Source: Hippasteria phrygiana (Eukaryota > Echinodermata > Asteroidea > Valvatida > Goniasteridae). Taken from it: a stretch of 64,000 bases of DNA. A model generated the notes under the pieces. The model searched no databases and was not told the origin of the DNA. It saw only the letters and a list, made by a program, of their open reading frames with translations. Positions 45,942 to 57,569 of this stretch are shown here, one piece after another. The DNA is taken from assembly GCA_037893225.1 (NCBI GenBank), contig JAZGUH010000721.1:496001-560000 (forward strand), read 5' to 3'. The position numbers and the translations under genes are program-made. Position 1 is the stretch's first letter. Each line of letters begins with the position of its first letter.

Positions 45942-47020
45942 TGAACATTTATGAAATAATTTTGTGGCGATCAAATGGGCAAAAATTAAATAAAACTATT
46001 TTTGAGGGTTAAATGGACTTTCTGATGGACTTAAAGCATGGGCAATCATAAGGGGACACCCCCTCCCCAATATTTTAGGAGTTGACGGCTATGGCAGTGT
46101 GTCCCCTCCCCCACCCCCCCCCCCCAAAAAAAAATTCTCCTTTGTCATATACATTTTATTTTCCCTTTTCATTTGAAATTTAGACAGTTGGCTAACAACT
46201 GTTTTGTTATCACTTACATACAAAGCAACAATGGGTACAATCTTTACAGAATATTAGTCAAAATATGATTGTGTAAGCCAAAAAAGGAATTTCACCTCCT
46301 ACTATAGTAACAATTGTAGACTTACTGCATACAAAAGGGTTTAACAAGTGTACAATTAAGAAAAGATCTTATATAATATACATGTTACTCGTAAGATCTT
46401 ACGGGAGAGGACTTGAGCGAGGACTCAGACGACTTAGGCAGCTCTGTAATGGGCGAGGACTTGGACGACTTGTGGGTAGCTCTGCATATGCAACGGATGA
46501 GGATGACTCCTAATGGTGCGGGCGAACACAGTTCGATGCTAACGAGCTTGAACACGGGACGAACTCACCTCCAACAAACAGCCGCAAAAGAGACGAAACA
46601 GCGGGGGACGACACACATTGGTTCCCGACGCAAAAATATGGGGATATGAGACCCCAAATACTGGACCGTAGGCCTATTACACAGATGGAAATTTATGAAA
46701 TGATTTTGAGGCGATCAATAGGCAAAAATTGAAAGTTAAAAATGGACTTAGAGCACGGGCGATCCGGGGGAGGGGGGGGGGGGGGGACAGGCCCCCCCCC
46801 CCCCCAATATTTTCCCCTTTGTCATATACATTTTATTTTCCCTTTTCATTCGAAATTTAGACAGCTATTAAACTGGCTAACAACTGTTTTGTTATCACTG
46901 ACATACAAAGCAACAATGGGGAAATCTTTACAGAATATTAGTCAAAATAAGATTGTGTAAGCCAAAAAAGGGAATGTCACCTCCTACTATAATAGTAACA
47001 ATTGCAGACTTGCCGCATAC
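45942..47020 (+). repeat. Direct duplication around a C-tract segment
   Basis: Positions 45,942-46,325 and 46,680-47,020 are diverged direct copies. They share ATTTATGAAAT.ATTTTG, a C-tract, GTCATATACATTTTATTTTC and GAATATTAGTCAAAATA. Between them lies a frame with short acidic repeats (SEDSDDLG, GEDLDDL) that I do not recognise. Confidence 0.7.
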
Positions 47021-47244
47021 AAACAGCTTGTGATCAGCGTGTCGACATGGTTCAACCATTCCTTCCTCTATGGTTCGATATGTTGCTTGTATCTTGTACG
47101 TGTGATGTGAGCGATCATGTCCAAAGACTTGTCCATCCATCCAGCAATCACCAGTGTATTTTTTACATGTGATGTACAGGTTGAGTGTGTACATGAGCAG
47201 TGAATTATGCCCACAGGCATACATGTAAGGGACCATGGATTATT

Positions 47245-47350
47245 GCCAATTTGCGTGCGCACGCGTGCGGACGGGTCCGCACGCAATTGCACGCAAAGGC
47301 ACGGGCCCCCTGCGTGCCAATGCGTGCTGATGCGTGCCGATGCATTCCAG
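47245..47350. repeat. GCGTGC/GCACGC-rich stretch
   Basis: About ten GCGTGC or GCACGC words occur in about 100 bp of otherwise AT-rich DNA, including GCGCACGCGTGCGGAC and GGTCCGCACGC. Positions 47,351-48,001 beyond it hold no recognised gene. Confidence 0.6.
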
Positions 47351-48001
47351 TGAGCATAGGCAATTTTCAACCGTTTGTGCTCTTTATTGATCTGGGATTA
47401 ACGATAACAAAGAACACAGGCCGGCTGGCCGGCCAGGAAGGACGGATTATATCAGACGGAGAGGTGACATAAAAGGCTAGAGTCTCCACAAAGGGCTCCT
47501 GGGCCACAATGGTGGACTGATGACTCATCTTTTGGTGGCTTTGGTCAGACTATACATGTACATAAACAGCAATTCAAAGGCTTTTCTAAAGTCATCACGA
47601 TACAATTCTAGCGGGGCTTAGATTTGTAAAGTATGGCCTACATGTAGGGCCTATACATATACATGTGGATTTCTGATTTATTTCAAGTTTCCGTGATTTT
47701 CATTGAAACAACAGGGCATGACGGCATCATTTCGATCTTTTCTGATAGGAAAAAGTACGTTTTGAAGAAAGTATACAAAGATGTACATTATTATTAAAGT
47801 ACACAAAAAAACTGCAGTGCTTTATCACTCAATACAACAGCCCATGATTATTGTACGTTAAATCGAATAAAAAACAATTTTAGAGATTTTTCAATACATT
47901 TCTAAAAAAATATGGATTTGTTTGCGTCGGGGATACATGCCGTCAAGTAGAATTATTTCGCTGCGTGATTGAAGTTTACTTTTTACGCGCAAGGCAATTT
48001 A

Positions 48002-48133
48002 AGCCCGGTTCATACTTCATGCGAATGCGTATGCGAAGCATATTTGTTATGGTAACGGAGAACGTCACAATGAAGTTTCAATTGTTGACGTCATGAAATT
48101 CGCTTCGCATTCGCATAAAGTATGAACCGGGCT
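48002..48133. mobile_element. 132-bp MITE, PIF/Harbinger-like
   Basis: Inverted ends AGCCCGGTTCATACTT extend into GCGAATGCG on both sides. A 3-bp duplication, TTA, flanks it (47,999-48,001 and 48,134-48,136). End type and TWA-style duplication suggest PIF/Harbinger. Confidence 0.75.
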
Positions 48134-48243
48134 TTAGGGCAGCTTAGACTAATTGATTCGAAGTTTGTCATTCTTTTCTGATAAATTTGCAATATAAATA
48201 ATCTCTTCATTTTTCACACATAACCCATCATCAGCGTTTATAC

Positions 48244-49110
48244 ATGTATACAGCGCTTTTTCAGAGAATGTTTTTTTTTAAGGAAAAACAGATATCGATG
48301 TCAGTTCAAATTTGGCGATTGCGCAACTCTGTCTTGTTGCACGATTTCTTGATTATGAGATCATTTAAAATAAATCTAGCAGGGCGTGCTTATGAATTAC
48401 GACATGAAAGCGCAATTCAAAAAGGTGGCGCCATTAATACAACCATGGAGGAAGAAAACATTCATCCTCCGTGATATAACTATTTACATGATAAAGACAT
48501 GTGGACCTATAGATTACCGAAATGATGATGTCAATGCAATGTATGACACCCGAATACTGTTGTCAATTTGTGTCCATGTGTACGTTTTCATTACTGGCTG
48601 TTAACAAAGGAACGGTCGAAATCTTCATTTGTTTGGAGCTAGTTGTCGTGCCAACTGACGTCATCCGATACACGTAGGCTTTGGTACATGTTCACCTTTC
48701 CATCCTTTTTCAAAATTTCAACCCTCAATTCTTTCTTGCATTATTTCTTATTGTTTTTGCTTTATTGAGAAATACACAAAAACGATTTCTTGATTGTGAG
48801 TTCATCATTGAAAAAAGTTCTAAATTAACAATTACGAAATGGGGACGCAATTCAAGATGGCGGCGCCCACTGCAATTTTTACATGATTAAGATATTGGGA
48901 CCTACATGTACATGCATGTTTACCTTTCCATCCATTCGATTTTAAGAGTCAGGATTTCAACTAATCTTGCAGTATTTCATAATTTCTTCGCTTTATTGGG
49001 AAAATGCATAAAAATATGGCGCTTACAAACTATAAAACTAAAGAAATTCAAAATGGCTGCAGCCGCTACCATAGACATGTGTGTAACATCCAGCCGTAGC
49101 CAAGAATAAT
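48244..49110 (+). repeat. Three diverged repeats of about 220 bp
   Basis: Each starts near a TTTCAGAG/TTTCCATCC-type stretch. Each has a TTTATTG.GAAAATAC-type segment and a TTTCTTGATT.TGAG or equivalent segment. Each then runs into an AATTCAAAATGGC-type box: GGTGGCGCCATTA near 48,424, AAGATGGCGGCGCCCACTGC near 48,854 and AAAATGGCTGCAGCCGC near 49,049. There is no protein coding. Confidence 0.6.
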
Positions 49111-49369
49111 TTTATTAGGATTGTGCCAAAAAGCTCTGCAGATAGGTGCGGTCGAAACTCAAAGGGACCCGAGTTTAATTTTCATGCAGGACTTTTTCAA
49201 ATTAAATTCTTGTATGTTTTGTATCAGATTTGTAGTTTAAAGGCGTTTTTTTTACGGAAACAAGTCCCAGAAACTGTATTGCAAATTAGACAGAAAACCC
49301 TTAATAGTTATGAGAAATCGCGTAGACCCTCTATACTTGTAATCCTTGTTTAATTACCAACATGCAATC

Positions 49370-49449
49370 AGTGACTGCCATTGCTTGGAAATTTGTGCAG
49401 AATGAAAGATTATACCAGGCAAATAATTCCATGCAGAACGATGGAAAAG
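49370..49449 (-). pseudogene. LINE tail remnant
   Basis: On the minus strand the sequence reads a WNYLPG-type motif, the equivalent of the WNSLPG in the array's LINE fragments. It is directly interrupted by the hAT MITE at 49,458. Confidence 0.4.
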
Positions 49450-49457
49450 ACTATTGC

Positions 49458-49497
49458 CAGCAGCGTAGCCAGGGCTGTCTCCTTATATGGGGTAGAG

Positions 49498-49536
<39 letters not shown>

Positions 49537-49662
49537 GGGGGGGAAGGGTGATACAGTGGTTGTTACTATATTATTTTCTGCGACTGGGAGGCGAACATTT
49601 TTAGGGGGGGGGGGGGGGGGCGTGCGTCCTCCAAAGCCCCCTTCCCCTTAGCTACGCCACTG
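49458..49662. mobile_element. hAT-type MITE with poly-G core
   Basis: The ends CAGCAGCGTAGCC and GGCTACGCCACTG (right end as TAGCTACGCCACTG) are inverted. An 8-bp duplication with one mismatch (ACTATTGC/ACTATTGT) flanks it, as in hAT elements. The core has G-runs of about 35 and 16 bases. Confidence 0.75.
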
Positions 49663-49670
49663 ACTATTGT

Positions 49671-49980
49671 CATAGCTTTCTTTCCACCGTGACATATATA
49701 GATATACAGCTATTGGCGTTGCATGATTGGTGGTCGGAAACAGGCTGAAAACCGAGTTTCACGCTCAAACAACGATTCACGTTACCTTGCAGGACTACTT
49801 GTAGCTCTGATGTCTGTTGCATGTCAGTTGCATGATGGTACCGGTATCTATTAATTGATTTGGGCCATTATCGGTGACCCTGGTAATGTGCTATTATTAC
49901 TGCCAACTGGACTGGACGTCGTAGTGACGTATAACCAATAAGGTTCTATTTTGTAGAGACTGCACCCATTGTTCGGTGGA
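49671..49980. other. No gene seen
   Basis: Unassigned sequence between two repeats. Confidence 0.3.
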
Positions 49981-49989
49981 GGCACTTAT

Positions 49990-50260
49990 ATGAGTATCCG
50001 ACTCCTATGAATATCCGACTCTTTACCCATGATGCATTCCTACACAATTCTGCTTTTATAATACACGGAATAATTTTTGGAAATGGCATAACCTTTAACA
50101 CCATCCCAACTCTAACCCAATCCTAACCCTAACAATAACCCTAACACTAACCCAATCCCAATCCTAACCCTAACCCCATCCTAACCCTAACCCAACCCGA
50201 ACCCGAACCCTATCCGAAACCCCCTATCCTAAATCCTAACCCCATCCTTTAAGGTAACAT
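49990..50260 (-). repeat. CCCTAA-like degenerate telomeric tract with shared flank
   Basis: ATGAATATCCGACTC (twice) is followed, after about 90 bp, by CCTAACCCTAACAATAACCC and many CCCTAA/CCCAATC/CCCGAA variants. This mirrors, in inverted form, the tract plus GGAGTCGGATATTCAT at 18,145-18,330. The pair therefore looks like two copies of one repeat family that includes the tract. Confidence 0.65.
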
Positions 50261-51340
50261 TTTTCAAACATAAAAAAGAAAATACTGATTTATTATGAAA
50301 TACCTTACCCGACTGTAAGTAAATAATAGTCTCACGCATCCAGCGAAATCATGGCAATATTAGTGTGCTTTCATTTTCAAGAAAAGTGGAATTTTTGTAT
50401 CAATTCTCCAGCGACCGGGGGGGGGGGGGGGACTTTCCCCCTATGCAGCTTTTGAGGCATCATAAAAAACCAAAAGGAAATAGTGTTTTGCGACTGTTAA
50501 ATTTAAGTCACAAAAAGCTGGATATAACCTACTGGTGCGCCATGAGGGTCGCCATCTTTATTTTCGCACTGCGTTTTGTCGTCTCTGTCGCATTGTTGAC
50601 AACCCAAACAATTGAGAAGAAAATCACATTTAAATATATAAAAGATATGTTGACGGATTCAGTTACAAGAGGCAGTTGTAGAGGAAAGGAACCTTAAAGC
50701 TACAGACTGCTGCATTATCCCTCTTACGATTTTACCAGTTAAAAAGGATCCAAATGTCAGTGTCCTAAAAGCTTGCAGCCAATATGTAGTAATGTGTTGG
50801 TATTCATAATATATTCACCAGTAAAAATAATCCCCAAAAAAGCATATATGCACAAAAACATAAATGAGCCTGATCGAATCCTTCTGTCAAATTCTCATCA
50901 TTTAAGGAGCATTTTAATCAAACATTCACTTATCCAAAAAAAGAGGCAGCTGCCTAAATTAGGACTTGCATTTGATCCAATAGATCATCTGTCTGGTAGT
51001 ATAAGTGATTCACAAGACCAGAGTATTTTTTCAAAATCCAGGAATCTATCCAGATTCATACAGGAAAGAGATTCTATATTTCAACATTTGCTATTAACAA
51101 ATGTTCAAATATTAATCTCTCTTCTGTATGAATAAAGAGAACAATAATAAAATTAATTCAAACGTATAAAATCTGAATCATTTAAGAAATGTAAAATTCT
51201 ACTCTTGTAGTTTGGCATTTAGTCTGTTTACCCAATACCTAAATTACTGGACTTTATCCGTCTTCTTCAAGCCAATGTTTACCTTGACAGAAATTATGTG
51301 TACTTAACCTCCACCCGTGACGTCACCCTATTGTCCCAGC
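50261..51340. other. No recognised gene
   Basis: Two open frames (50,464-50,697 and 50,773-51,135) have no family I recognise. The second is lysine- and serine-rich without ordered motifs. A G-run lies at about 50,418. Confidence 0.3.
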
Positions 51341-51440
51341 GCTCCATTATTTTGCACGAATGGAGCGTTGGAGGCGATACCACTCCATTCTCTTTGGAAG
51401 GTAACGCCCCCATCACTCCATTCGTACAAAATAATGGAGC
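51341..51440. mobile_element. 100-bp fold-back repeat
   Basis: GCTCCATTATTTTGCACGAA and the following bases (51,341-51,366) pair with 51,415-51,440. Each arm is itself a small hairpin (GCTCCATT/AATGGAGC). Confidence 0.6.
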
Positions 51441-51695
51441 ACAGAACAAGCTTAGGAAAAAACGGCATTTGATGAATGGCACAATAATCAGTCCTTGCAA
51501 TAAAATTTGCTAATAACACTTACATCAATTTCTGTATGTTTTGGAATATTTGGTTTTTCTCATCATTTTAACAGTTTCTTCCAAATACATGTACTAATAA
51601 TGCCACGAGTAAATTTCTTAAAATCTCGTCAAACAGTCCACGAGGGAAACCGACTAGGTAAATTTGAATACATTTTCAAAGTGAACAAAGAAACT

Positions 51696-51767
51696 GACAG
51701 GAGCGGGATTCGAACCTGCTACATCCGGGTTACCGTACCGGCGCTCTACCAACTGAGCTATCTTGCC
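51696..51767 (-). tRNA. tRNA-like sequence (Thr-GGT-like), possibly a SINE head
   Basis: The A box (TAGCTCAGTTGG) and B box (GGTTCGAATCC) are intact. A cloverleaf of 72 bases can be drawn with acceptor GGCAAGA/TCCTGTC. Counting the loop ACGGTAA gives anticodon GGT (Thr). However, position 33 is C rather than the near-universal T, and the acceptor, anticodon and T stems each have one mismatch. No T-run terminator follows. It is more likely a tRNA pseudogene or the head of a tRNA-derived SINE than a working tRNA. Confidence 0.6.
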
Positions 51768-52617
51768 CTATGTTGGCGGTTTCCCAAATTGTCAGTATCT
51801 TTGTTAGGGTAGCGCCGAGAACCTGTCTTGCAGCTTGCCAAGTACACAGAAACACTATGGCAATTCTGGTCTACAAATAAAACAAATATACCCCATGTTT
51901 CTCATTGTTTGTTTGTTTGTTTGTTTGTATACGGGGGTACTGATCATGCGCAGTATAACCAACAAGTCGGAATTTTAGGGAGTTTGGTATTCACGCGACA
52001 CCGGTACTTAGAGCAAAAATACGCTGAATTAAAGGAAACATGCAGTGTACGTCCAGTTTAGCTAACTTTCATGCAAAATAAAAACGATTTAATCTGTTTA
52101 TATGCAGGTACAAGCTCCTTGTCAAAATTACCCTAATAACTGTATTAAAATAATTCCTTCCAATTAACCCACAAATTATTTGAAGAAATGTTAAATCCAA
52201 AGACTCTTTGCCATTAATGGTATCATGCTTTGGTTAATGAATATGAACATTTTCATTGGCATATTATATGGAATTGTTACAGAGAATAATAGGCCTGTGG
52301 AAGTTCAAGGTAACAGCTTTACTATTCGTTCAAAGCCTCATTGAACAATGGGGCTGAGTACGGGGTCAGTTCTTAACATGAGTTCCCTGTTCTTGAGCCC
52401 GGACGTCGGGAACGCGACCCGAGAACAAGTTTTACACCCAGTTTGCAATGAATGCTGAGCGTGTATTAAAGACGCCATCTTGGCTTCCACTGTGCATATA
52501 CCATTGATCTCCATTAATACAGACATATTAAAATATATAGTGATTAAAGCATATAAAAAAATGTTTTTTTCATAAGTTTATTTTTTTTAATGCGATTTTC
52601 ATAAGCCTCGTGCGTTA
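51768..52617. other. No gene seen
   Basis: Unassigned sequence, with a short (TTTG)n run near 51,907. Confidence 0.3.
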
Positions 52618-53113
52618 TACATGTGTGCACTGTGTCCACTCATTGGGATTTTTCCCAAGATCTTGGGAATTTTGGTGAGAAAAATAAGGATTGCACATGC
52701 GCAAAGTGCTTATTCCGACGATCTTTGCACAGTGTTTTCCCACCGCCTTGGGAATTCTTGGGAATTGTACTGGATGAATCTTGGGAATTTGAAATTTGAT
52801 GAGTGGTCACGCTGCATTTGTGTATTTCTGTACCGCGTGTATTTCCATCGAGATATTTATTGTGCGAAGTCACACACTGACACTAGAATATGAACTTTCA
52901 AATTCTGGAGTAAAAGGTAGGGTCGTGTTTGTACATTACAAATAACAAAATAAAGATGGAAACGAGATTGGAACGAATCAACCAGCAAAATCAATTGGAG
53001 TTTTGGGATAAAACAAATAATAATAATTGAAACAAAAAAGGAATTTGGCGCGGGCCAAAAAATAAGACGGGCGGTCAAGGACAACCCAAACAAATTTGTT
53101 TGGCCTTAGCTGG
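52618..53113. repeat. Inverted repeat, left copy, flanking the LRAT gene
   Basis: About 490 bp that recurs in reverse complement at 59,495-59,957. Shared words include ACATGTGTGCACTGTG at the outer end, CCCAAGATCTTGGGAATTTT, CACACTGACACTAGAATATG, ATCTCGTTTCCATCTTTATT (as complement) and a GGACAACC..AAACAA inner end. I could not define a target duplication. Confidence 0.75.
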
Positions 53114-53915
53114 CGTAGAATTAGAACAGCACCAGTAGCCTCTAACAGGTCCCCGTGTGGTTCCAAACGTGTGGTTTACCCTGCCCACACCATAAAACAA
53201 ATGGCGAGTAAGTTACAGTAAGTTACTGGTAACTGGGTTTTCTTCAAGTTTCTACATATTTACCAATACGGTAATGAATGAACTCAAAACTGGACTTACT
53301 GGAAGTAACCTATTTATATAGGCTGTTTACGATAACCTACCGTAGGCCTGAGGGCTTAACAGTGTCGTGCTTTGGCTTTATATTCAGTGTATCACGCCAT
53401 GTATCACGCCACCTATGTTTACCAAATCTAAATTTTATTGTCGGGAAAGCGTGTTTTGGACTAAACATTGCAGTTTAACATTGCTTTTGTGAAAAAATAA
53501 TTCCTCAAACCTGACATTCTTGTAGAAGAACAGTAGATTCTAAATGATCTTAAACGCTTCAAAAGAGTCACCACTTAACAGACGGCAATGTGATCGATTT
53601 TTTAGCCTTTTGCTGAATTAAATATTTCGAATAAAAAAAACAGCCCTTAAATTTAGGCTTGCATTATAACATTAAAACTTTTGGAAAAAAATATAAAGAC
53701 AGAAGGCGGCAAAACAATGTACACCCACAAATTGCATAACAAAATAACAAAATACGATAGACCAAAAACCAAACAAACGAAAACAAACACGTAGGGGCAT
53801 ACAGTTATAGAAACGGTAAACGTCTAAACCATTTTTTTCTCACGTCATTTCCTTCCTCATCTTGTATCAAAACGCCCCACTTGAAAAAAAAGTCGATGGG
53901 CTTCCGTGGGCTATC

Positions 53916-55500
53916 ATGGCCGATTACAAAGTAAGTTAGATAGGAAAACAATGTTCGTTGTAAACCGAATGCACAAATAATTTTGTTTTTCATACTTTTC
54001 TCAGCACCAAATCAGAGGTTGCCCCAGTGCCCATGCAACAATTCCAAAGCTCTAACGTACCGATCTTACAAAACGGACAAGGGAGTAATTGGCATCTGCT
54101 GCACATTCTGTGGTCAGGAGTGGCTGGAGGGAAGGTTTCTCTTCCACCCGGACTCAGACAACACCCGTCCAGCGGTGAAGTTTCGAGAAACACTTCTCAA
54201 GAAACAGCTTAAGGTGCCTGTAGATAGAAACCCAGCATTCCAGGTAAAAGGGCAACGAACTAAAATTGAAAATGTAGGTTTGCTCTGCGATTACCTGAAG
54301 ATAGGTGATCACATCACTTGGCATCGTTATTGGGGTTGGTGGCACCACGCGATCGTGTCTGAACTTGACGTAAGTGCAGGTAAAGTGAAAGCCATTCAGT
54401 GGAGTATGTCACACGGTGAAATGAGCATCGGGGAAAACTGGGTTGACGTAAAAAAAGAATGGGGGGATATGTTTCGCATTGACTACTCCGCGGAGATGAA
54501 TGAGGTTAATACGGCTGAACTGGTCATTGCCCGGGCTAAGTCTAGACTAAATGAGTCTGGTTACAACTTGTTGAGTGATAACTGTGAAACATTTGCGTCA
54601 TATTGTAAGACTGGGGTTGCAGAGAGTTGCCAGGTTATGTGGTTGGATCCGAAGCTCAAATCAATGTTGATAGAGCTGCTTATTAATGCAGTCAAAGTGT
54701 TATACACGGCCTGCACAAAGAAAGGCACAAAGAAGTTCCTTGGTAAAGTAACATTTGCGGAGTCTTTTGAGAGGCTCAGCCTCGGCACCAACGCCGTGGG
54801 GGCTGGGATTATCATTGCCTTTGAGGGATGTGTTTGTGTTTACGACCTTCAAGAAATGTATGAAAACAGAAAAACGGGGGGCATATCTTGTAAAGATTTC
54901 ACAGCCACCGCTTTGCAGCGCGTTCAGGAAGCGATACTTGGCGCGGGACTAGCCGTAGGTTTCGGTATTGCTGGACAGGCGGGTGGGGCTTATGCGGCCG
55001 GATCAATAGCTGGAACGTTTATTTTCCCGGGTTTCGGAACGGCAATAGGCGCCTTTCTTGGCAGTATTGTCGCAGGTGTTGTCGGTTCAGTGGGCGGTAG
55101 GTACATAAGTTCGTCCATAGGATCTCCGATTAGTCGTGCGCTTGCCTCAACCATAGGGACCGACGACCGGGCAGTCAAGCACATTCAGGACCTCAACCCA
55201 GGGGACCAGGTTGTCTTTTACGGTAATCTGCTCCATCCCAGACACCACGCGATAGTTGTGAAATCTAAACCAGCCAGTGAAAAGGTCAAGGTGGTACACA
55301 ACACCTATCAGAAGGGCGTGGTGGAGGAGTATGTCGATTTCACACGCCCTGTGTATAAGCTTATCTATGACGAAAAAGATTGCTATCCACCCCAGAAAGT
55401 CATTAAGAGAGCCAGATCGAAGATAGACGACAAAACATACAAATACTCGTTGGCATTCAACAACTGTAAGAGTTTCGCTCGGTGGTGCAAAGTGAAATAG
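53916..55500 (+). CDS. Double-LRAT-domain membrane-associated protein
   Basis: The large frame (54,016-55,500) has no usable ATG. A 15-base first exon, ATGGCCGATTACAAA (53,916-53,930), with donor GTAAGT and an acceptor ending AAATCAG at 54,015, gives about 499 residues. Domains: a Cys-rich N-terminus (C10, C12, C33, C34, C37) that may bind metal; LRAT domain 1 (about 99-205) with GWWHHAIV and DNCETF (Cys195); an intermediate helical region; a Gly/Ala-rich hydrophobic segment (about 310-372, two likely membrane-spanning or hairpin helices); LRAT domain 2 (about 398-497) with PRHHAIV and NNCKSF (Cys488). LRAT/NlpC-P60-type enzymes are thiol acyltransferases or phospholipases, and both domains keep the His and Cys. 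The substrate is unknown. The exon-1 call is inference. Confidence 0.75.
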
Positions 55501-56165
55501 TAACCTGCGCTAGTCTTTCTGTCCGGCTTCTTTGTTTTGTAAAGTTAATTCTGTATCTCATTTCCGCACTGTCTCATGAATCTTTATTGTGTTTATGCAT
55601 CTAATTGACCTATCAAGGTCGAATCGCGTCAACGCAGCTTGTGAATTTGTTCAATCACATCAATTTTAATTCCACGTGGAACGCGCAAAATCTGAGACAA
55701 ACAAATATTACCACACAAAATTCCCATAGGGTTGTCTAAGGGGCGTGGTTAACTCGTAAACGCGGCGATAGGTCAATTGCTTACGCTTATTCCGTAGGTT
55801 ATTTTAACATTACGATGATAAGCCATGTCGGAATTAGAAGTATGAGAGTACAGCGCATGTACAGTAGGCTGATCTCTGGCCACTTTTTGATAAACACAGC
55901 TCGCATTATTTTGTGCACATTTGGATTTTGTTCACTCTTTTTAACCGAAAATAAAGCAAAAGATCATTCAAATTTTGTGAATCGGAGCCAGAACTACGAT
56001 CTGTTAAATAAGATGATCTTCCTCACGAATTTGACAGAGATGCTTTTCTTTGGCCGTGCTCGGTTACCGTGTATTTCCCGAGCTTACTCTGCGCTTGTCC
56101 CTGGAATGATGACAGCGGACGCGCAGAGAAGCTCGAGCATGTGCAGGAGCATGTGCAGGAAGTAG
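55501..56165. other. Downstream region of the LRAT gene
   Basis: A possible polyadenylation signal AATAAA is at 55,950-55,955. No other gene is seen. Confidence 0.3.
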
Positions 56166-57569
56166 GCAAACTACGGGTTTCACATGACATGAGGTGTTTG
56201 GGTGTGATGCCCCTCCCATAGTAATGCAGTATAGTTAAAAGTTGCCAGTATAGTGCTGTAGTTTTCTGAATAGTACTATTATTTTCTGCGTTTGGGCAGT
56301 TTGCACACAAAGGAATATTCTTCCATGGTTGACCAGTGATCATGGTTGTCTGTGATTATGGCCTCCCCCAATGACATTTTTTTTCAAAAAATTCATTGAA
56401 CTGCATGTATATCAATGCCTTTACACGCTCACTCACCATTTGATTCCAGAGCATTCTGAAATACTTCCCGACGTAACCGTCTTCGAGGGTCGCTGACTTG
56501 GGCCTGGTGCGAGTAAGCATACATTATGACGCCATTGCTAATGCGAACGGTGTCGGGCTAGCGCGTATCTTTATCACTTTATACGTGGGGAAAGTTTATT
56601 TATTAATTTCAGCGCAGGCGCACTGCAATTCCGATACGATTCTTGATTACTCGTTTCTGTAATTCGTTTGTTGTTATGACGGGGCCGCGTACTCATGATG
56701 CGAATTTCCTATTTTATATACAGGAAGTCTCATCAAACGGAAAAGTGAAAGTTCACAAAGTTAGGCCTATCCTTACGACTTTTACAGATAAATAGTTTTA
56801 AGGATCTTAACCCCAGTGACCTGCTATTGTGTCCACTTTGGTTGTTGGGAGATTAATGCGGAAAATATGTAATTTTGCGGGAAAAACATTCGTAATATTT
56901 GTAATTCGTAAAAATCGTTTGTTTTTTATGTTTTATTATATATCTCGTGTTGTTCATGGGACACGTAGTAGTATAATCCTGAAAGGCAATTAGCGGAAGC
57001 AAGTCAGTGGCATCAGCGAGCATGAAAATGAGCATGGTTTTGGAAAAGCACCTATAATGTATTCACTTGTTTTGGCTCGTTTATATCAAAACGCACGTTC
57101 TTTACCAGACACTACATGTATAGCTATACATTACCGGTAATGATTTCAACTTCACCAAAAACAGCCTTACTGCACCAAAAAGTGAAAATTGATGGAAGAA
57201 TAACCAAGACTCATAACATTGAGAACTCATTGTGCCTGTCATGAAAGGGGAGAGTTGCCTTGTGGCTTCAACATTCACAAAAGATGAATTTAAGTAAAAG
57301 GGTATTTTTTGCTGTATTTTCAAACTTAAATGATATGCCATTGATGCCTACCGATTAATTTTATATCTATATCTATATATCTATAGTGTGTTTTTGTACA
57401 TATGACTTGATGACATCCTATGTTTGTTAAATCAATGTGATCTGTTTGATTTTTTCTACCGTGTATGCCAGTGTAATGAACACTATAATGTATTCCAATT
57501 AAAGCATTTTGATTGTTGTAAGAAATATCATTTGTTGTAAGAAATAGCATCTGCAACCTCGGGCTTTCG
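56166..57569. other. No gene seen
   Basis: AT-rich, unassigned, with a short TATC/TATA-rich run near 57,360. Confidence 0.3.

Noticed and set aside
46413..46649. Acidic protein ORF (SEDSDDLG..)
   Set aside because: Short, no family resemblance, lies between two repeat copies, and codons after the acidic part look random.
50773..51135. 120-codon ORF as a gene
   Set aside because: No recognisable motif and low-complexity Ile/Ser/Lys content typical of AT-rich chance frames; kept only as unassigned sequence.
53983..54015. TTG at 53,983 as the LRAT protein start
   Set aside because: This stretch is the polypyrimidine tract and acceptor of an intron; a short ATG exon with GTAAGT lies upstream at 53,916.
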